Assembly: GCF_006715395.1 (NCBI RefSeq)
Contig: NZ_VFNC01000002.1
Location: forward strand, 620,001 to 684,000
Direction of reading: 5' to 3'
Source of the DNA: Streptomyces sp. SLBN-31
GTDB lineage: Bacteria > Actinomycetota > Actinomycetes > Streptomycetales > Streptomycetaceae
DNA length: 64,000 nucleotides
In this document: piece by piece, positions 24,860-31,673 of the stretch
Position numbering within the stretch: the stretch's first letter is position 1
Layout: each line of letters starts with the position of its first letter
Position numbers and translations under genes: made by a program
Notes under the pieces: generated by a model
What the model was told of the DNA's origin: nothing
Seen by the model: only the letters and a program-made list of their open reading frames with translations
Database searches by the model: none

Positions 24860-24882
24860 AGTGGCTCAGTGGCTGAGCCACT
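24860..24882. promoter_or_regulatory. Perfect palindromic operator upstream of the GntR gene
   Basis: AGTGGCTCAG-TGG-CTGAGCCACT has 10-bp perfect arms around a 3-base centre. It is 20-42 bases upstream of the GTG of the GntR gene, where the core promoter should be. FadR-type regulators bind such palindromes. It is a strong candidate for autoregulation of the GntR-accessory-GMC operon. Confidence 0.75.
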
Positions 24883-24941
24883 CAACCAAGAGGAGCACGG
24901 GCGAGTCAATCCCTGTGCGGCGACGCGGTGTTCACAAAAAG

Positions 24942-24974
24942 GTGGGCGGCCGGCTGCCCGCGCCGACCGCCCAC
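24942..24974 (-). terminator. Terminator of the FAD dehydrogenase gene
   Basis: GTGGGCGG (24942-24949) pairs with CCGCCCAC (24967-24974). Read on the minus strand, the stem is followed by five T residues (A-run 24936-24940 on the plus strand). It lies 14 bases after the stop of the FAD dehydrogenase gene, separating it from the GntR operon. Confidence 0.75.
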
Positions 24975-24988
24975 GACGTCTGTGCCGG

Positions 24989-26659
24989 TCAGGCCGACTG
25001 CGCGGCCGCCGCCCGGCCGGCCGCCCGGCCCGAGAAGAGACAGCCGCCGAGGAAGGTGCCCTCCAGGGCGTTGTAGCCGTGCACCCCGCCGCCGCCGAAG
25101 CCGGCGACCTCGCCGGCCGCGTACAGGCCGTCGATGGGAGTGCCGTCGGTGCCGAGGGCGCGGGAGTCGAGGTCGGTCTGGATGCCGCCGAGGGTCTTGC
25201 GGGTCAGGACGTGCAGCTTGACGCCGATCAGGGGGCCGGCGGCGGGGTCGAGAATGCGGTGCGGGGTGGCGACGCGGCCGAGGCGGTCGCCGATGTAGCG
25301 GCGGGCGTTGCGGATGCCCTGGATCTGGGCGTCCTTGCTGTAGGGGTTGGCCAGTTGCAGGTCGCGGGCCTCGATCTGGCGGCGCAGTTCGGCCGCGTCG
25401 AGGAGCGGCTTGTCCGTCAGCTCGTTCATCTTCGCCACCAGCTGCTCCAGGTTCGGGGCGGTCACGAAGTCGGCGCCCTTGCGCAGGAAGGCGTCGACCG
25501 GGCCCGGGACGCCCTTGCCGAGGCGGTTCTTGAGGACGGCCGCCCGGTCCTTGGCGGTGATGTCGGGGTTCTGCTCGGAGCCGGAGAGCGCGAACTCCTT
25601 CTCGATGATCTTCCGGGTGAGGATGAACCAGGAGTGGTCGTATCCGGCGATGTCCTCGGTGGTGCGCAGGTGTTCGAGGGTGCTGAGGGTGTCGTAGCCG
25701 GGCAGGCACGGGTCGGGCAGCCGGCGGCCGAGCGCGTCGAACCACATGGAGGACGGGCCCGGCAGGATGCGGATGCCGTGACCGGGCCAGATCGGGTCCC
25801 AGTTCCGCACGCCCTCGGTGTAGTGCCACATGCGGTCGCGGTTGACCAGGCGTACGCCCGCCTCGGCGCTGATGTCGAGCATGCGGCCGTCGACGTAGGC
25901 GGGCACGCCGGTGACCATCTCGGCGGGCGGGGTGCCCAGGCGCTCGGGCCAGTAGCGGCGCACGATGTCGTGGTTGGCGCCGATGCCGCCGGTGGTGACG
26001 ACGACGGCCTGGGCGGTGAGTTCGAAGTCGCCGACCCGGTCGCGGTTGGAGGCGACGCCGCGCGCCGAGCGGTCCTCGGCGAGCACCGTGCCGCGTACGC
26101 CGCGGGCGGCGCCGTCCTCGATCACGAGCTCGTCGACCTGGTGGCGGTGGTAGAAGGTGAGCAGCCCGTCGCGAGCGGCCTGCCGGGCGGAGTCCACGAA
26201 GGGCTCGACCACACCGGTGCCGGTGCCCCAGGTGACGTGGAAGCGAGGTACGGAGTTGCCGTGCCCGTCGGCGCGCAGGTCGCCGCGCTCGGCCCAGCCG
26301 ACCGTCGGCAGCAGCTTGATGCCGTGCCCGTCCAGCCAGGACCGTTTCTCCCCGGCCGCCCACTCGACATAGGCGCGCGCCCAGCGCACCGCCCAGGAGT
26401 CCTCGTCGGCCACCCGGTCGAACCGTGCGCTGCCCTGCCAGTCGCTCCAGGCCAGGTCGAAGGAGTCCTTGATGCCCAGGCGGCGCTGCTCCGGGGTGTC
26501 GACGAGGAAGAGCCCGCCGAAGGACCAGAACGCCTGGCCGCCGAGGTTGGCGGCGTTCTCCTGGTCGACCAGGGCGACGCGCCGCCCCTTGCCGGTGAGT
26601 TCGTGCGCGGCGACCAGGCCCGCCAGGCCCGCTCCGACGACGATGACGTCCGCATCCAT
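24989..26659 (-). CDS. FAD-binding dehydrogenase (fumarate reductase/KstD-like flavoprotein)
   Basis: A 556-residue flavoprotein opening with MDADVIVVGAGLAGLVAA, a classic GxGxxG FAD site, then a second FAD contact LYAAGEVAGFGGGGVHGYNAL near the C-terminus. This is the FAD_binding_2 layout shared by fumarate reductase flavoproteins and 3-ketosteroid 1-dehydrogenases. Full-length similarity is to the broad FAD-binding dehydrogenase group rather than to proven KstD, and I cannot assign the KstD catalytic tyrosines. AAGGGAA precedes the ATG. It follows its TetR gene by 17 bases on the same strand, so the two form an operon. Confidence 0.87.
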   Translation of the reverse strand: MDADVIVVGAGLAGLVAAHELTGKGRRVALVDQENAANLGGQAFWSFGGLFLVDTPEQRRLGIKDSFDLAWSDWQGSARFDRVADEDSWAVRWARAYVEWAAGEKRSWLDGHGIKLLPTVGWAERGDLRADGHGNSVPRFHVTWGTGTGVVEPFVDSARQAARDGLLTFYHRHQVDELVIEDGAARGVRGTVLAEDRSARGVASNRDRVGDFELTAQAVVVTTGGIGANHDIVRRYWPERLGTPPAEMVTGVPAYVDGRMLDISAEAGVRLVNRDRMWHYTEGVRNWDPIWPGHGIRILPGPSSMWFDALGRRLPDPCLPGYDTLSTLEHLRTTEDIAGYDHSWFILTRKIIEKEFALSGSEQNPDITAKDRAAVLKNRLGKGVPGPVDAFLRKGADFVTAPNLEQLVAKMNELTDKPLLDAAELRRQIEARDLQLANPYSKDAQIQGIRNARRYIGDRLGRVATPHRILDPAAGPLIGVKLHVLTRKTLGGIQTDLDSRALGTDGTPIDGLYAAGEVAGFGGGGVHGYNALEGTFLGGCLFSGRAAGRAAAAQSA

Positions 26660-26676
26660 GGCGACCGTTCCCTTTC

Positions 26677-27309
26677 TCAGTGGCCTTGCTGGGGGGCGCC
26701 GCTGCCGTCGGTCAGCAGGGCGGTGAGCAGTTGCTTGAGCCAGACACGGGCGTGTTCGACGTCCTTGTCCAGCAGGAGCTGGGTGGTGACCCCGTCGTAG
26801 GCGGCGACCACGGCGTGCGCCGCGCCGTCGATGTCGCCGAGCACGGCGGCCGGCGGGGTGAATCCCCGGGCGCGGGCGAGCCGCTCGGCGATCGCGCCGC
26901 GCAGCCGGGCCCGGTGCTCCAGGAGGGTCTCGGCCACTTTCGGATCGCGGGCCGCGTGCACCAGGAAGTCCGTTTTCACCAACAGCCAGTCGAGGTCGAG
27001 GAGCAGCACCTCGGTGACGCGGTCCACGGCGGCGGTTACGTCGAGGTCCGGGCCGTCCAGGGCGAGGGCGCCGGAGACCTGCTCGGCGATCAGGTCGGCG
27101 CGCTGCCGGTAGAGGGCGAAGAACAGCTCGTCCAGGCTGTCGAAGTTGGAGTAGAAGGCGCCCCTGCTGTAGCCGGCCGCCTCGCACACCTCCTCGATCG
27201 AGACGCGCCCGAAGCCCTTGGCGGCGAACACCTCGAACGCGGCGTCGAGCAGGTTCGCACGGGTGCGCACCCGGCGCTTTGTCACGCGCCGCGTGGTCTC
27301 CTCGGTCAC
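26677..27309 (-). CDS. TetR family regulator of the FAD dehydrogenase
   Basis: A 210-residue regulator. The HTH is FEVFAAKGFGRVSIEEVCEAAGYSRGAFYSNFDSLDELFF in family pattern (quoted in part: EVCEAAGYSRGAFYSNF). The C-terminal domain is helical with a VVAAYDGVTTQLLL segment. GTG 27309 is chosen because GGAGG precedes it and the basic N-arm (VTKRRVRTRANLL) follows; the frame open to 27393 runs through duplicated operator-like sites. It is probably autoregulatory and controls the downstream FAD dehydrogenase. It is divergent from alkB. Confidence 0.9.
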   Translation of the reverse strand: MTEETTRRVTKRRVRTRANLLDAAFEVFAAKGFGRVSIEEVCEAAGYSRGAFYSNFDSLDELFFALYRQRADLIAEQVSGALALDGPDLDVTAAVDRVTEVLLLDLDWLLVKTDFLVHAARDPKVAETLLEHRARLRGAIAERLARARGFTPPAAVLGDIDGAAHAVVAAYDGVTTQLLLDKDVEHARVWLKQLLTALLTDGSGAPQQGH

Positions 27310-27328
27310 CAATGGCCCGCCTCCGTTC

Positions 27329-27361
27329 GATACGGGAATGTATCCGATACACAGATGTATC
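27329..27361. promoter_or_regulatory. Two adjacent GATAC-N6-GTATC operators
   Basis: GATAC (27329-27333), N6, GTATC (27340-27344), one base, then GATAC (27346-27350), N6, GTATC (27357-27361). The two 16-bp palindromes have 17-bp centre spacing, and the inner halves form another palindrome, TGTATC-C-GATACA. They lie 20-52 bases upstream of the TetR start and match the style of TetR operators that bind two dimers. The likely ligand is the adjacent TetR protein. Confidence 0.8.
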
Positions 27362-27387
27362 GAAAGGTCCGCGTACGAATTCGAGGG

Positions 27388-27399
27388 GAACATATTTTC
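27388..27399. promoter_or_regulatory. LexA-like (SOS) box at the alkB promoter
   Basis: GAACATATTTTC differs at one base from the Gram-positive/actinobacterial LexA core GAAC-N4-GTTC. It sits directly upstream of a TAAGCT -10 box (27410-27415), which is 6 bases before the alkB ATG, implying a leaderless transcript. Placement over the spacer and -35 region suits repression. The downstream DNA-repair gene supports the assignment. Confidence 0.6.
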
Positions 27400-27421
27400 G
27401 AATCAGGGGTAAGCTGGAGTC

Positions 27422-28048
27422 ATGAGCACGCACCTCCAGGGCTCCCTCTTCGACCAGACCGACCACCTGTGTCTCGGCCCCCTCGACGGGATCCGCCGGA
27501 CGACGCTGGGGTTCGGCGCCTGGATCGACGTGCTGCCCGGGTGGCTGAGCGGTTCGGACGCGCTGTTCGAACGGCTGGCCGCCGAGGTGCCCTGGCGGGC
27601 CGAGCGCCGCCAGATGTACGACCAGGTCGTGGACGTACCCCGGCTTCTGGCGTTCTACGGCGTCGACGACCCGCTGCCGCACCCGGTGCTGGACGAGGCC
27701 CGCGCGGCCCTGTGCGCGCACTACGCCGAGGAGCTCGGCGAGCCGTTCACCACGGCCGGGCTGTGCTACTACCGCGACGGCCGGGACAGCGTGGCCTGGC
27801 ACGGCGACCGGATCGGCCGGGGCGCGCGGGAGGACACGATGGTGGCCATCGTCTCCGTGGGCGCCCCGCGCGACCTGCTGCTGCGTCCGGTGCGTGGGGG
27901 CGAGAGCGTGCGCCGGCCGCTGGGGCACGGCGACCTGATCGTGATGGGCGGCTCCTGCCAGCGGACCTGGGAGCACTGCGTACCCAAGAGCACGCGGGCT
28001 TCGGGACCGCGGATCAGCATTCAGTTCCGCCCGCACGGCGTGCGCTGA
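27422..28048 (+). CDS. alkB: AlkB family 2OG-Fe(II) dioxygenase (DNA/RNA alkylation repair)
   Basis: A 208-residue AlkB-type dioxygenase. The iron ligands are visible as H127-x-D129 (WHGDRIG) and H185 (WEHCVPK). The 2-oxoglutarate-binding arginines follow in RISIQFR (R197, R203). YYRDGRDSVAWH is the family's nucleotide-recognition-loop region. These enzymes remove 1-methyladenine and 3-methylcytosine lesions by oxidative demethylation. ATG 27422 lies close behind a -10-like element and a LexA-like box, suggesting a leaderless, damage-inducible mRNA. A strong hairpin terminator follows the gene. Confidence 0.92.
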   Translation: MSTHLQGSLFDQTDHLCLGPLDGIRRTTLGFGAWIDVLPGWLSGSDALFERLAAEVPWRAERRQMYDQVVDVPRLLAFYGVDDPLPHPVLDEARAALCAHYAEELGEPFTTAGLCYYRDGRDSVAWHGDRIGRGAREDTMVAIVSVGAPRDLLLRPVRGGESVRRPLGHGDLIVMGGSCQRTWEHCVPKSTRASGPRISIQFRPHGVR

Positions 28049-28080
28049 GGCGGAGAGGCGGCCGCTTCGGGCGCACGCGG

Positions 28081-28115
28081 GGGCGGCCTCCGGCGGACGG
28101 TGCCGGAGGCCGCCC
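28081..28115 (+). terminator. Hairpin terminator after alkB
   Basis: A perfect 14-bp GC stem (28081-28094 with 28102-28115) around a 7-base loop, followed by TTCCTT. It lies 32 bases after the alkB stop and separates alkB from the MBL hydrolase gene, which therefore needs its own promoter in 28116-28223. Confidence 0.8.
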
Positions 28116-28223
28116 TTCCTTCGCCGGAGGCCGTGCCGAGGTTGGCGCGGACCCGATGCCTCAGCTCCCGCCCGGGTCTGCTTTGCTGATGCCGTCGGAC
28201 AGGAGCCGAGACGTGGGGCGGTC

Positions 28224-28970
28224 ATGCGGGCAGACGTACGGCAAGTCGCCGACGGCATTCATCTGGTGCACGGCAGCGACACCAACTGGGTGATCCTCAC
28301 CGAGGGCGACGAACTCACCCTGGTCGACACCGGCTATCTCGGTGACCGGCAGCAGGTCCTCGACTCCCTCATCGCGGTCGGCGGCGCACCGGAGGCGGTC
28401 GCGGCGGTGCTCGTCACCCACGCCCACAACGACCACCTGGGCTCGGCCGAGTACCTGCGCTGCACCTACGGCACGCCCGTGTACCTGCACGAGGCCGAAG
28501 TGCCGCACGCCCGCCGGGAGTTCCTGCAACAGGTGACCGTCGGCCAGATCGCCCGCAACGGCTGGCGGCCCGGTGTGCTGCCCTGGGCGCTGCACGCCAT
28601 GCGCTCCGGCGGCCTGACCGACGTCCCGGTCGCCGCGCCCGAGCCGTTCCCCGCACCGGGCGCCCTGGACCTGCCCGGCCGGCCGGTCCCGGTGCACACT
28701 CCCGGCCACACCGACGGACACGCGGTCTTCCACCTCCCGCACGCCGGCGTCGTGATCGCCGGTGACGCGATCGCCACCGCCCACCCCACCTCGCGCCTGA
28801 GCGGACCCCACCTGCTGCCCGACATGTTCCAGCACGAGCGCGCACGGGCCGTCGCCTCCCTCGATGTCATCGCCGCGCTGGAGGGTGATCTGTTGTTGCC
28901 CGGTCACGGTCCGGAGCACCGCGGTCCGATCCGTGAAGCGGCATTTCAGGCCAAGGAGCGCGCGCTCTAA
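28224..28970 (+). CDS. MBL-fold metallo-hydrolase
   Basis: A 248-residue metallo-beta-lactamase-fold hydrolase. The zinc motif THAHNDHLG gives HxHxDH with H66, H68, D70 and H71. Further ligand segments are HTPGHTDGH, VIAGDAI and LLPGHGPEH near the C-terminus. No signal peptide is seen, so it is cytoplasmic. Family members include glyoxalase II, lactonases and RNases; the pattern here fits a general small-molecule hydrolase and the substrate is unknown. It starts at ATG 28224 with GGGG close upstream. DUF4032 follows 40 bases later. Confidence 0.9.
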   Translation: MRADVRQVADGIHLVHGSDTNWVILTEGDELTLVDTGYLGDRQQVLDSLIAVGGAPEAVAAVLVTHAHNDHLGSAEYLRCTYGTPVYLHEAEVPHARREFLQQVTVGQIARNGWRPGVLPWALHAMRSGGLTDVPVAAPEPFPAPGALDLPGRPVPVHTPGHTDGHAVFHLPHAGVVIAGDAIATAHPTSRLSGPHLLPDMFQHERARAVASLDVIAALEGDLLLPGHGPEHRGPIREAAFQAKERAL

Positions 28971-29010
28971 GGTGAGGTGACGATCACGGCGAGGCGAGGA
29001 CACGCGACCC

Positions 29011-30246
29011 ATGGCACTGCAGATCAGCGCGACGAACCCGGAGCACCCCGCGCTCCTGCTGGAACTGCCGTGGCACCTGCCGCTGGAGGAGTGGCCGGAG
29101 AGGTACCTGGTCCCGCTGCCGCGCGGCATCTCCCGGCACGTGGTGCGCTACGCCCATGCCGGGGACGAGGTGATCGCGGTCAAGGAACTCGCCGAGCGGC
29201 CCGCCCTGCGGGAGTACGAGCTGCTGCGCGACCTGGACCGGCTCGGCATCCCCTCGGTCGACCCGCTGGCCGTGGTCACCGGCCGCACCGACGCCGAAGG
29301 CACCGCGCTGGAGCCGGTGCTGATCACCCGTCACCTGCGCGGCTCGCAGCCGTACCGGTCGATGTTCGAGACGACCATGCGCCCGGCCACCATGCACCGC
29401 CTCATGGACGCCCTCGCCGTCCTGCTGGTCCGCCTGCACCTGGCGGGCTTCGCCTGGGGCGACTGCTCGCTGTCCAACACCCTCTTCAGGCGCGACGCGG
29501 GTGCCTACGCCGCCTACCTCGTCGACGCCGAGACCGGCGACCTGCACCCCCAGCTCAGCACCGGGCAGCGCGAGTACGACCTCGACCTCGCCCGCGTGAA
29601 CATCAGCGGCGAGCTGCTGGACCTGGAGGCGTCCGGGGCGCTGCACCCCTCGGTGGATCCGATCGAGTTCGGCATGGAGATCTGCGCCCGCTACCGTGGC
29701 CTGTGGGAGGAGCTGACCCGCACCTCCGTGTACCCGGCGGGCAAGTACCACTACATCGAGCGCCGGATCCGCCGTCTGAACGACCTCGGCTTCGACGTGG
29801 CCGAGATGCAGATCGAGCACTCCTCGAACGGCGACACGGTCACGTTCGTGCCCAAGGTCGTCGACGCCGGCCACCACCAGCGCCAACTGCTGCGCCTGAC
29901 CGGCCTGGACGCCGAGGAGAACCAGGCCCGGCGGCTGCTCAACGACCTGGAGAGCTGGATGGCCACCCAGGACGACTACGCCCCGGGCGACCCCCTCGCC
30001 GCCCGCCCCGAGGTGCTGGCCCACCGCTGGGTGCGGGACGTCTTCCGGCCCACCGTGCGCGCCGTGCCGCTGGAACTGCGCGGCTCCATGGACGCGGCGG
30101 AGATCTACCACGAGCTGCTGGAGCACCGCTGGTACCTGTCCGAGCGGGCGCAGCAGGACATCGGGCTGGACACGGCGGTCGAGGACTACATCACGAACAT
30201 CCTGCCCAAGGCGCGGGAGACGCTGCAGCCCACGACCGCCGAGTGA
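29011..30246 (+). CDS. DUF4032 domain protein with kinase-like N-terminal half
   Basis: A 411-residue cytoplasmic protein. The N-terminal half has a kinase-like pattern: VIAVKELAERPALREYELL (a VAxK-like lysine and possible C-helix glutamate), then HLAGFAWGDCSLSNTLF, which resembles the catalytic loop of LPS-kinase/RIO-like proteins, and YLVDAETGD (a DxE-type metal site). The C-terminal half is the DUF4032 domain, conserved across actinobacteria. Substrate and role are unknown. The start has GAGGCGAGGA upstream. It is convergent with the universal stress protein gene, 2 bases apart. Confidence 0.85.
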   Translation: MALQISATNPEHPALLLELPWHLPLEEWPERYLVPLPRGISRHVVRYAHAGDEVIAVKELAERPALREYELLRDLDRLGIPSVDPLAVVTGRTDAEGTALEPVLITRHLRGSQPYRSMFETTMRPATMHRLMDALAVLLVRLHLAGFAWGDCSLSNTLFRRDAGAYAAYLVDAETGDLHPQLSTGQREYDLDLARVNISGELLDLEASGALHPSVDPIEFGMEICARYRGLWEELTRTSVYPAGKYHYIERRIRRLNDLGFDVAEMQIEHSSNGDTVTFVPKVVDAGHHQRQLLRLTGLDAEENQARRLLNDLESWMATQDDYAPGDPLAARPEVLAHRWVRDVFRPTVRAVPLELRGSMDAAEIYHELLEHRWYLSERAQQDIGLDTAVEDYITNILPKARETLQPTTAE

Positions 30247-30248
30247 CC

Positions 30249-31121
30249 TCAGGAGTGCGGTACGACGGCCACCGGGCACTCCGCGTGGTGCAGCACCCCG
30301 TGCGCCACCGAGCCGATCCGGGCGCCCACGGCCGTACGGTGCGCCCGGCGCCCGACGACCATCAGCTGGGCGCGCGCCGCCACCGACAGCAGCACCTGCC
30401 CGGCGCTGCCCATCTCCACGTGCTCCACCACCGGGACGTCAGGGAAGCGCTCCCGCCACGGCCGCAGGGCTGCCGCCAGTGCCTTCTTCTCGAACGGCTC
30501 CAGTCCCCCGGCCTGGTCGAGGATCTGCATCGAACCGGGGCTGTAGGCGAACACCGGCGGTAGCGTCCACGCGCGCACCGCTCGCACGCCGGCCCCGCGG
30601 GCGGACGCCGTCTCGAAGGCGAACCGCAGCGTGTCGGCGCTGTCCTGCGGATCACCCTGCTGGCCGACGACGATCTCCCGCCCCGCCGCCTCGGCCGACG
30701 GCTGGTCACCTGCGCGCACCAGCACTACCGGACGTCTGGCCTCGGCGATCACCTGCTGACCCACGGACCCGATCAGGAAGCCGACGACCGGTCCGTGCCC
30801 GCGTGAGCCGAGGACCAGCATCTCGGCCTCGGCCCCGGCGCCGACCAGGGTGTCGACGGTGTCCCCCTCCAGCACGTCGGTGATCACCTCCAGACCCTTG
30901 TGCCGCGCCTCGACGGCACGGGCCGCGTCGGCGACCGCGTTCTTCACCCATCCGGCCTGGGTCTCCCGGTCGCCGGCGTCGATCGCCTCGTACGGCTGGA
31001 ACCGCCAGGCCTGCACCACGCGGAGGGCGAGGTTCCGGCGGACGGCCTCCCGGGCCGCCCACTCCAGCGCGGCGAGGCTCTCCTCGGTTCCGTCGACCCC
31101 GGCGGTGATCGGACGCGTCAT
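30249..31121 (-). CDS. Universal stress protein, two tandem UspA domains
   Basis: A 290-residue protein with two UspA domains of ~145 residues. Domain 1 starts ITAGVDGTEESLAALEWA and ends with the ATP-binding motif LGSRGHGPVVGFLIGSVGQQ. Domain 2 starts EIVVGQQGDPQDSADTLRFA and ends VVGRRAHRTAVGARIGSVAH. The G-2x-G-9x-G(S/T) nucleotide-binding pattern is recognisable in both. Tandem Usp proteins respond to starvation, hypoxia or redox stress in actinobacteria. ATG 31121 is chosen because GGGAGG lies seven bases before it. It is divergent from the VOC gene. Confidence 0.92.
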   Translation of the reverse strand: MTRPITAGVDGTEESLAALEWAAREAVRRNLALRVVQAWRFQPYEAIDAGDRETQAGWVKNAVADAARAVEARHKGLEVITDVLEGDTVDTLVGAGAEAEMLVLGSRGHGPVVGFLIGSVGQQVIAEARRPVVLVRAGDQPSAEAAGREIVVGQQGDPQDSADTLRFAFETASARGAGVRAVRAWTLPPVFAYSPGSMQILDQAGGLEPFEKKALAAALRPWRERFPDVPVVEHVEMGSAGQVLLSVAARAQLMVVGRRAHRTAVGARIGSVAHGVLHHAECPVAVVPHS

Positions 31122-31170
31122 GCGGTTGCCTCCCAGTGTCGTGCTCACGTCGGTCGGACCCAGTCTTCAC

Positions 31171-31176
31171 TACACT
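31171..31176 (+). promoter_or_regulatory. -10 box giving a leaderless VOC mRNA
   Basis: TACACT lies 6 bases before the GTG of the VOC gene at 31183. No Shine-Dalgarno sequence precedes that GTG, so transcription probably starts at the start codon. A -35 box is not obvious at 17-18 bp. Confidence 0.5.
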
Positions 31177-31182
31177 GTGCCC

Positions 31183-31539
31183 GTGATCTTGGAATGGGAA
31201 CAGGTGATCGTGGACGCCGCCGACCCCGTGGCTCTGGGCCGCTGGTGGGCCGAGGCGCTGGGCTGGGTCGTGGTCGACGAGTCGCCCGACGAGTACGAGA
31301 TCCGGCCCGCGAAGGACCGGCTGCCGGGGCTGCTGTTCGGGCGCTCCACCGACTCGAAGACCGTCAAGAACCGCCTCCACCTCGACTTCCGTCCCGAGGA
31401 CCAGGAGGCCGAGGTGGCCCGGTTGCTGGCGCTGGGCGCGCGGCACGCGGACGTCGGGCAGACGGGCGACGAGCCCTGGGTGGTGCTGGCGGACCCCGAG
31501 GGCAACGAGTTCTGTGTCCTGGGGCCGAGGCGCGGCTGA
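31183..31539 (+). CDS. VOC (glyoxalase/dioxygenase fold) family protein
   Basis: A 118-residue single-domain VOC protein: WEQVIVDAADPVALGRWWAE at the N-terminus, LHLDFRPED in the middle and WVVLADPEGNEFCVL at the end. This is the glyoxalase-like pattern with candidate metal ligands H and E. It belongs to the small actinobacterial 'glyoxalase-like' group without known substrate. GTG 31183 is chosen because the fold starts directly and a -10 box sits at leaderless distance. The frame open further upstream lies within the divergent Usp gene and is a shadow. Confidence 0.85.
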   Translation: MILEWEQVIVDAADPVALGRWWAEALGWVVVDESPDEYEIRPAKDRLPGLLFGRSTDSKTVKNRLHLDFRPEDQEAEVARLLALGARHADVGQTGDEPWVVLADPEGNEFCVLGPRRG

Positions 31540-31673
31540 GCGTCCGCCGTCCGTCTCATGGCGGAGCGAAGCGGGACGATCGAACATACGATGGGCGGAA
31601 GCCGACGCGGTGACCGCCTCTCACGACAGCGCTCATCATGCCGTCGGTCCGATCCACTCGGGGTGGGAGAGGT

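Noticed and set aside
24779..26800. Plus-strand open frame of 673 residues opposite the FAD dehydrogenase
   Set aside because: It has no recognisable motif and biased low-complexity composition. The minus-strand gene has clear FAD motifs at both ends.
31581..31592. Second possible LexA box GAACATACGATG upstream of the receiver-flavoprotein gene
   Set aside because: The right half GATG differs from GTTC at two or more positions, and the downstream gene is not a DNA-repair gene.
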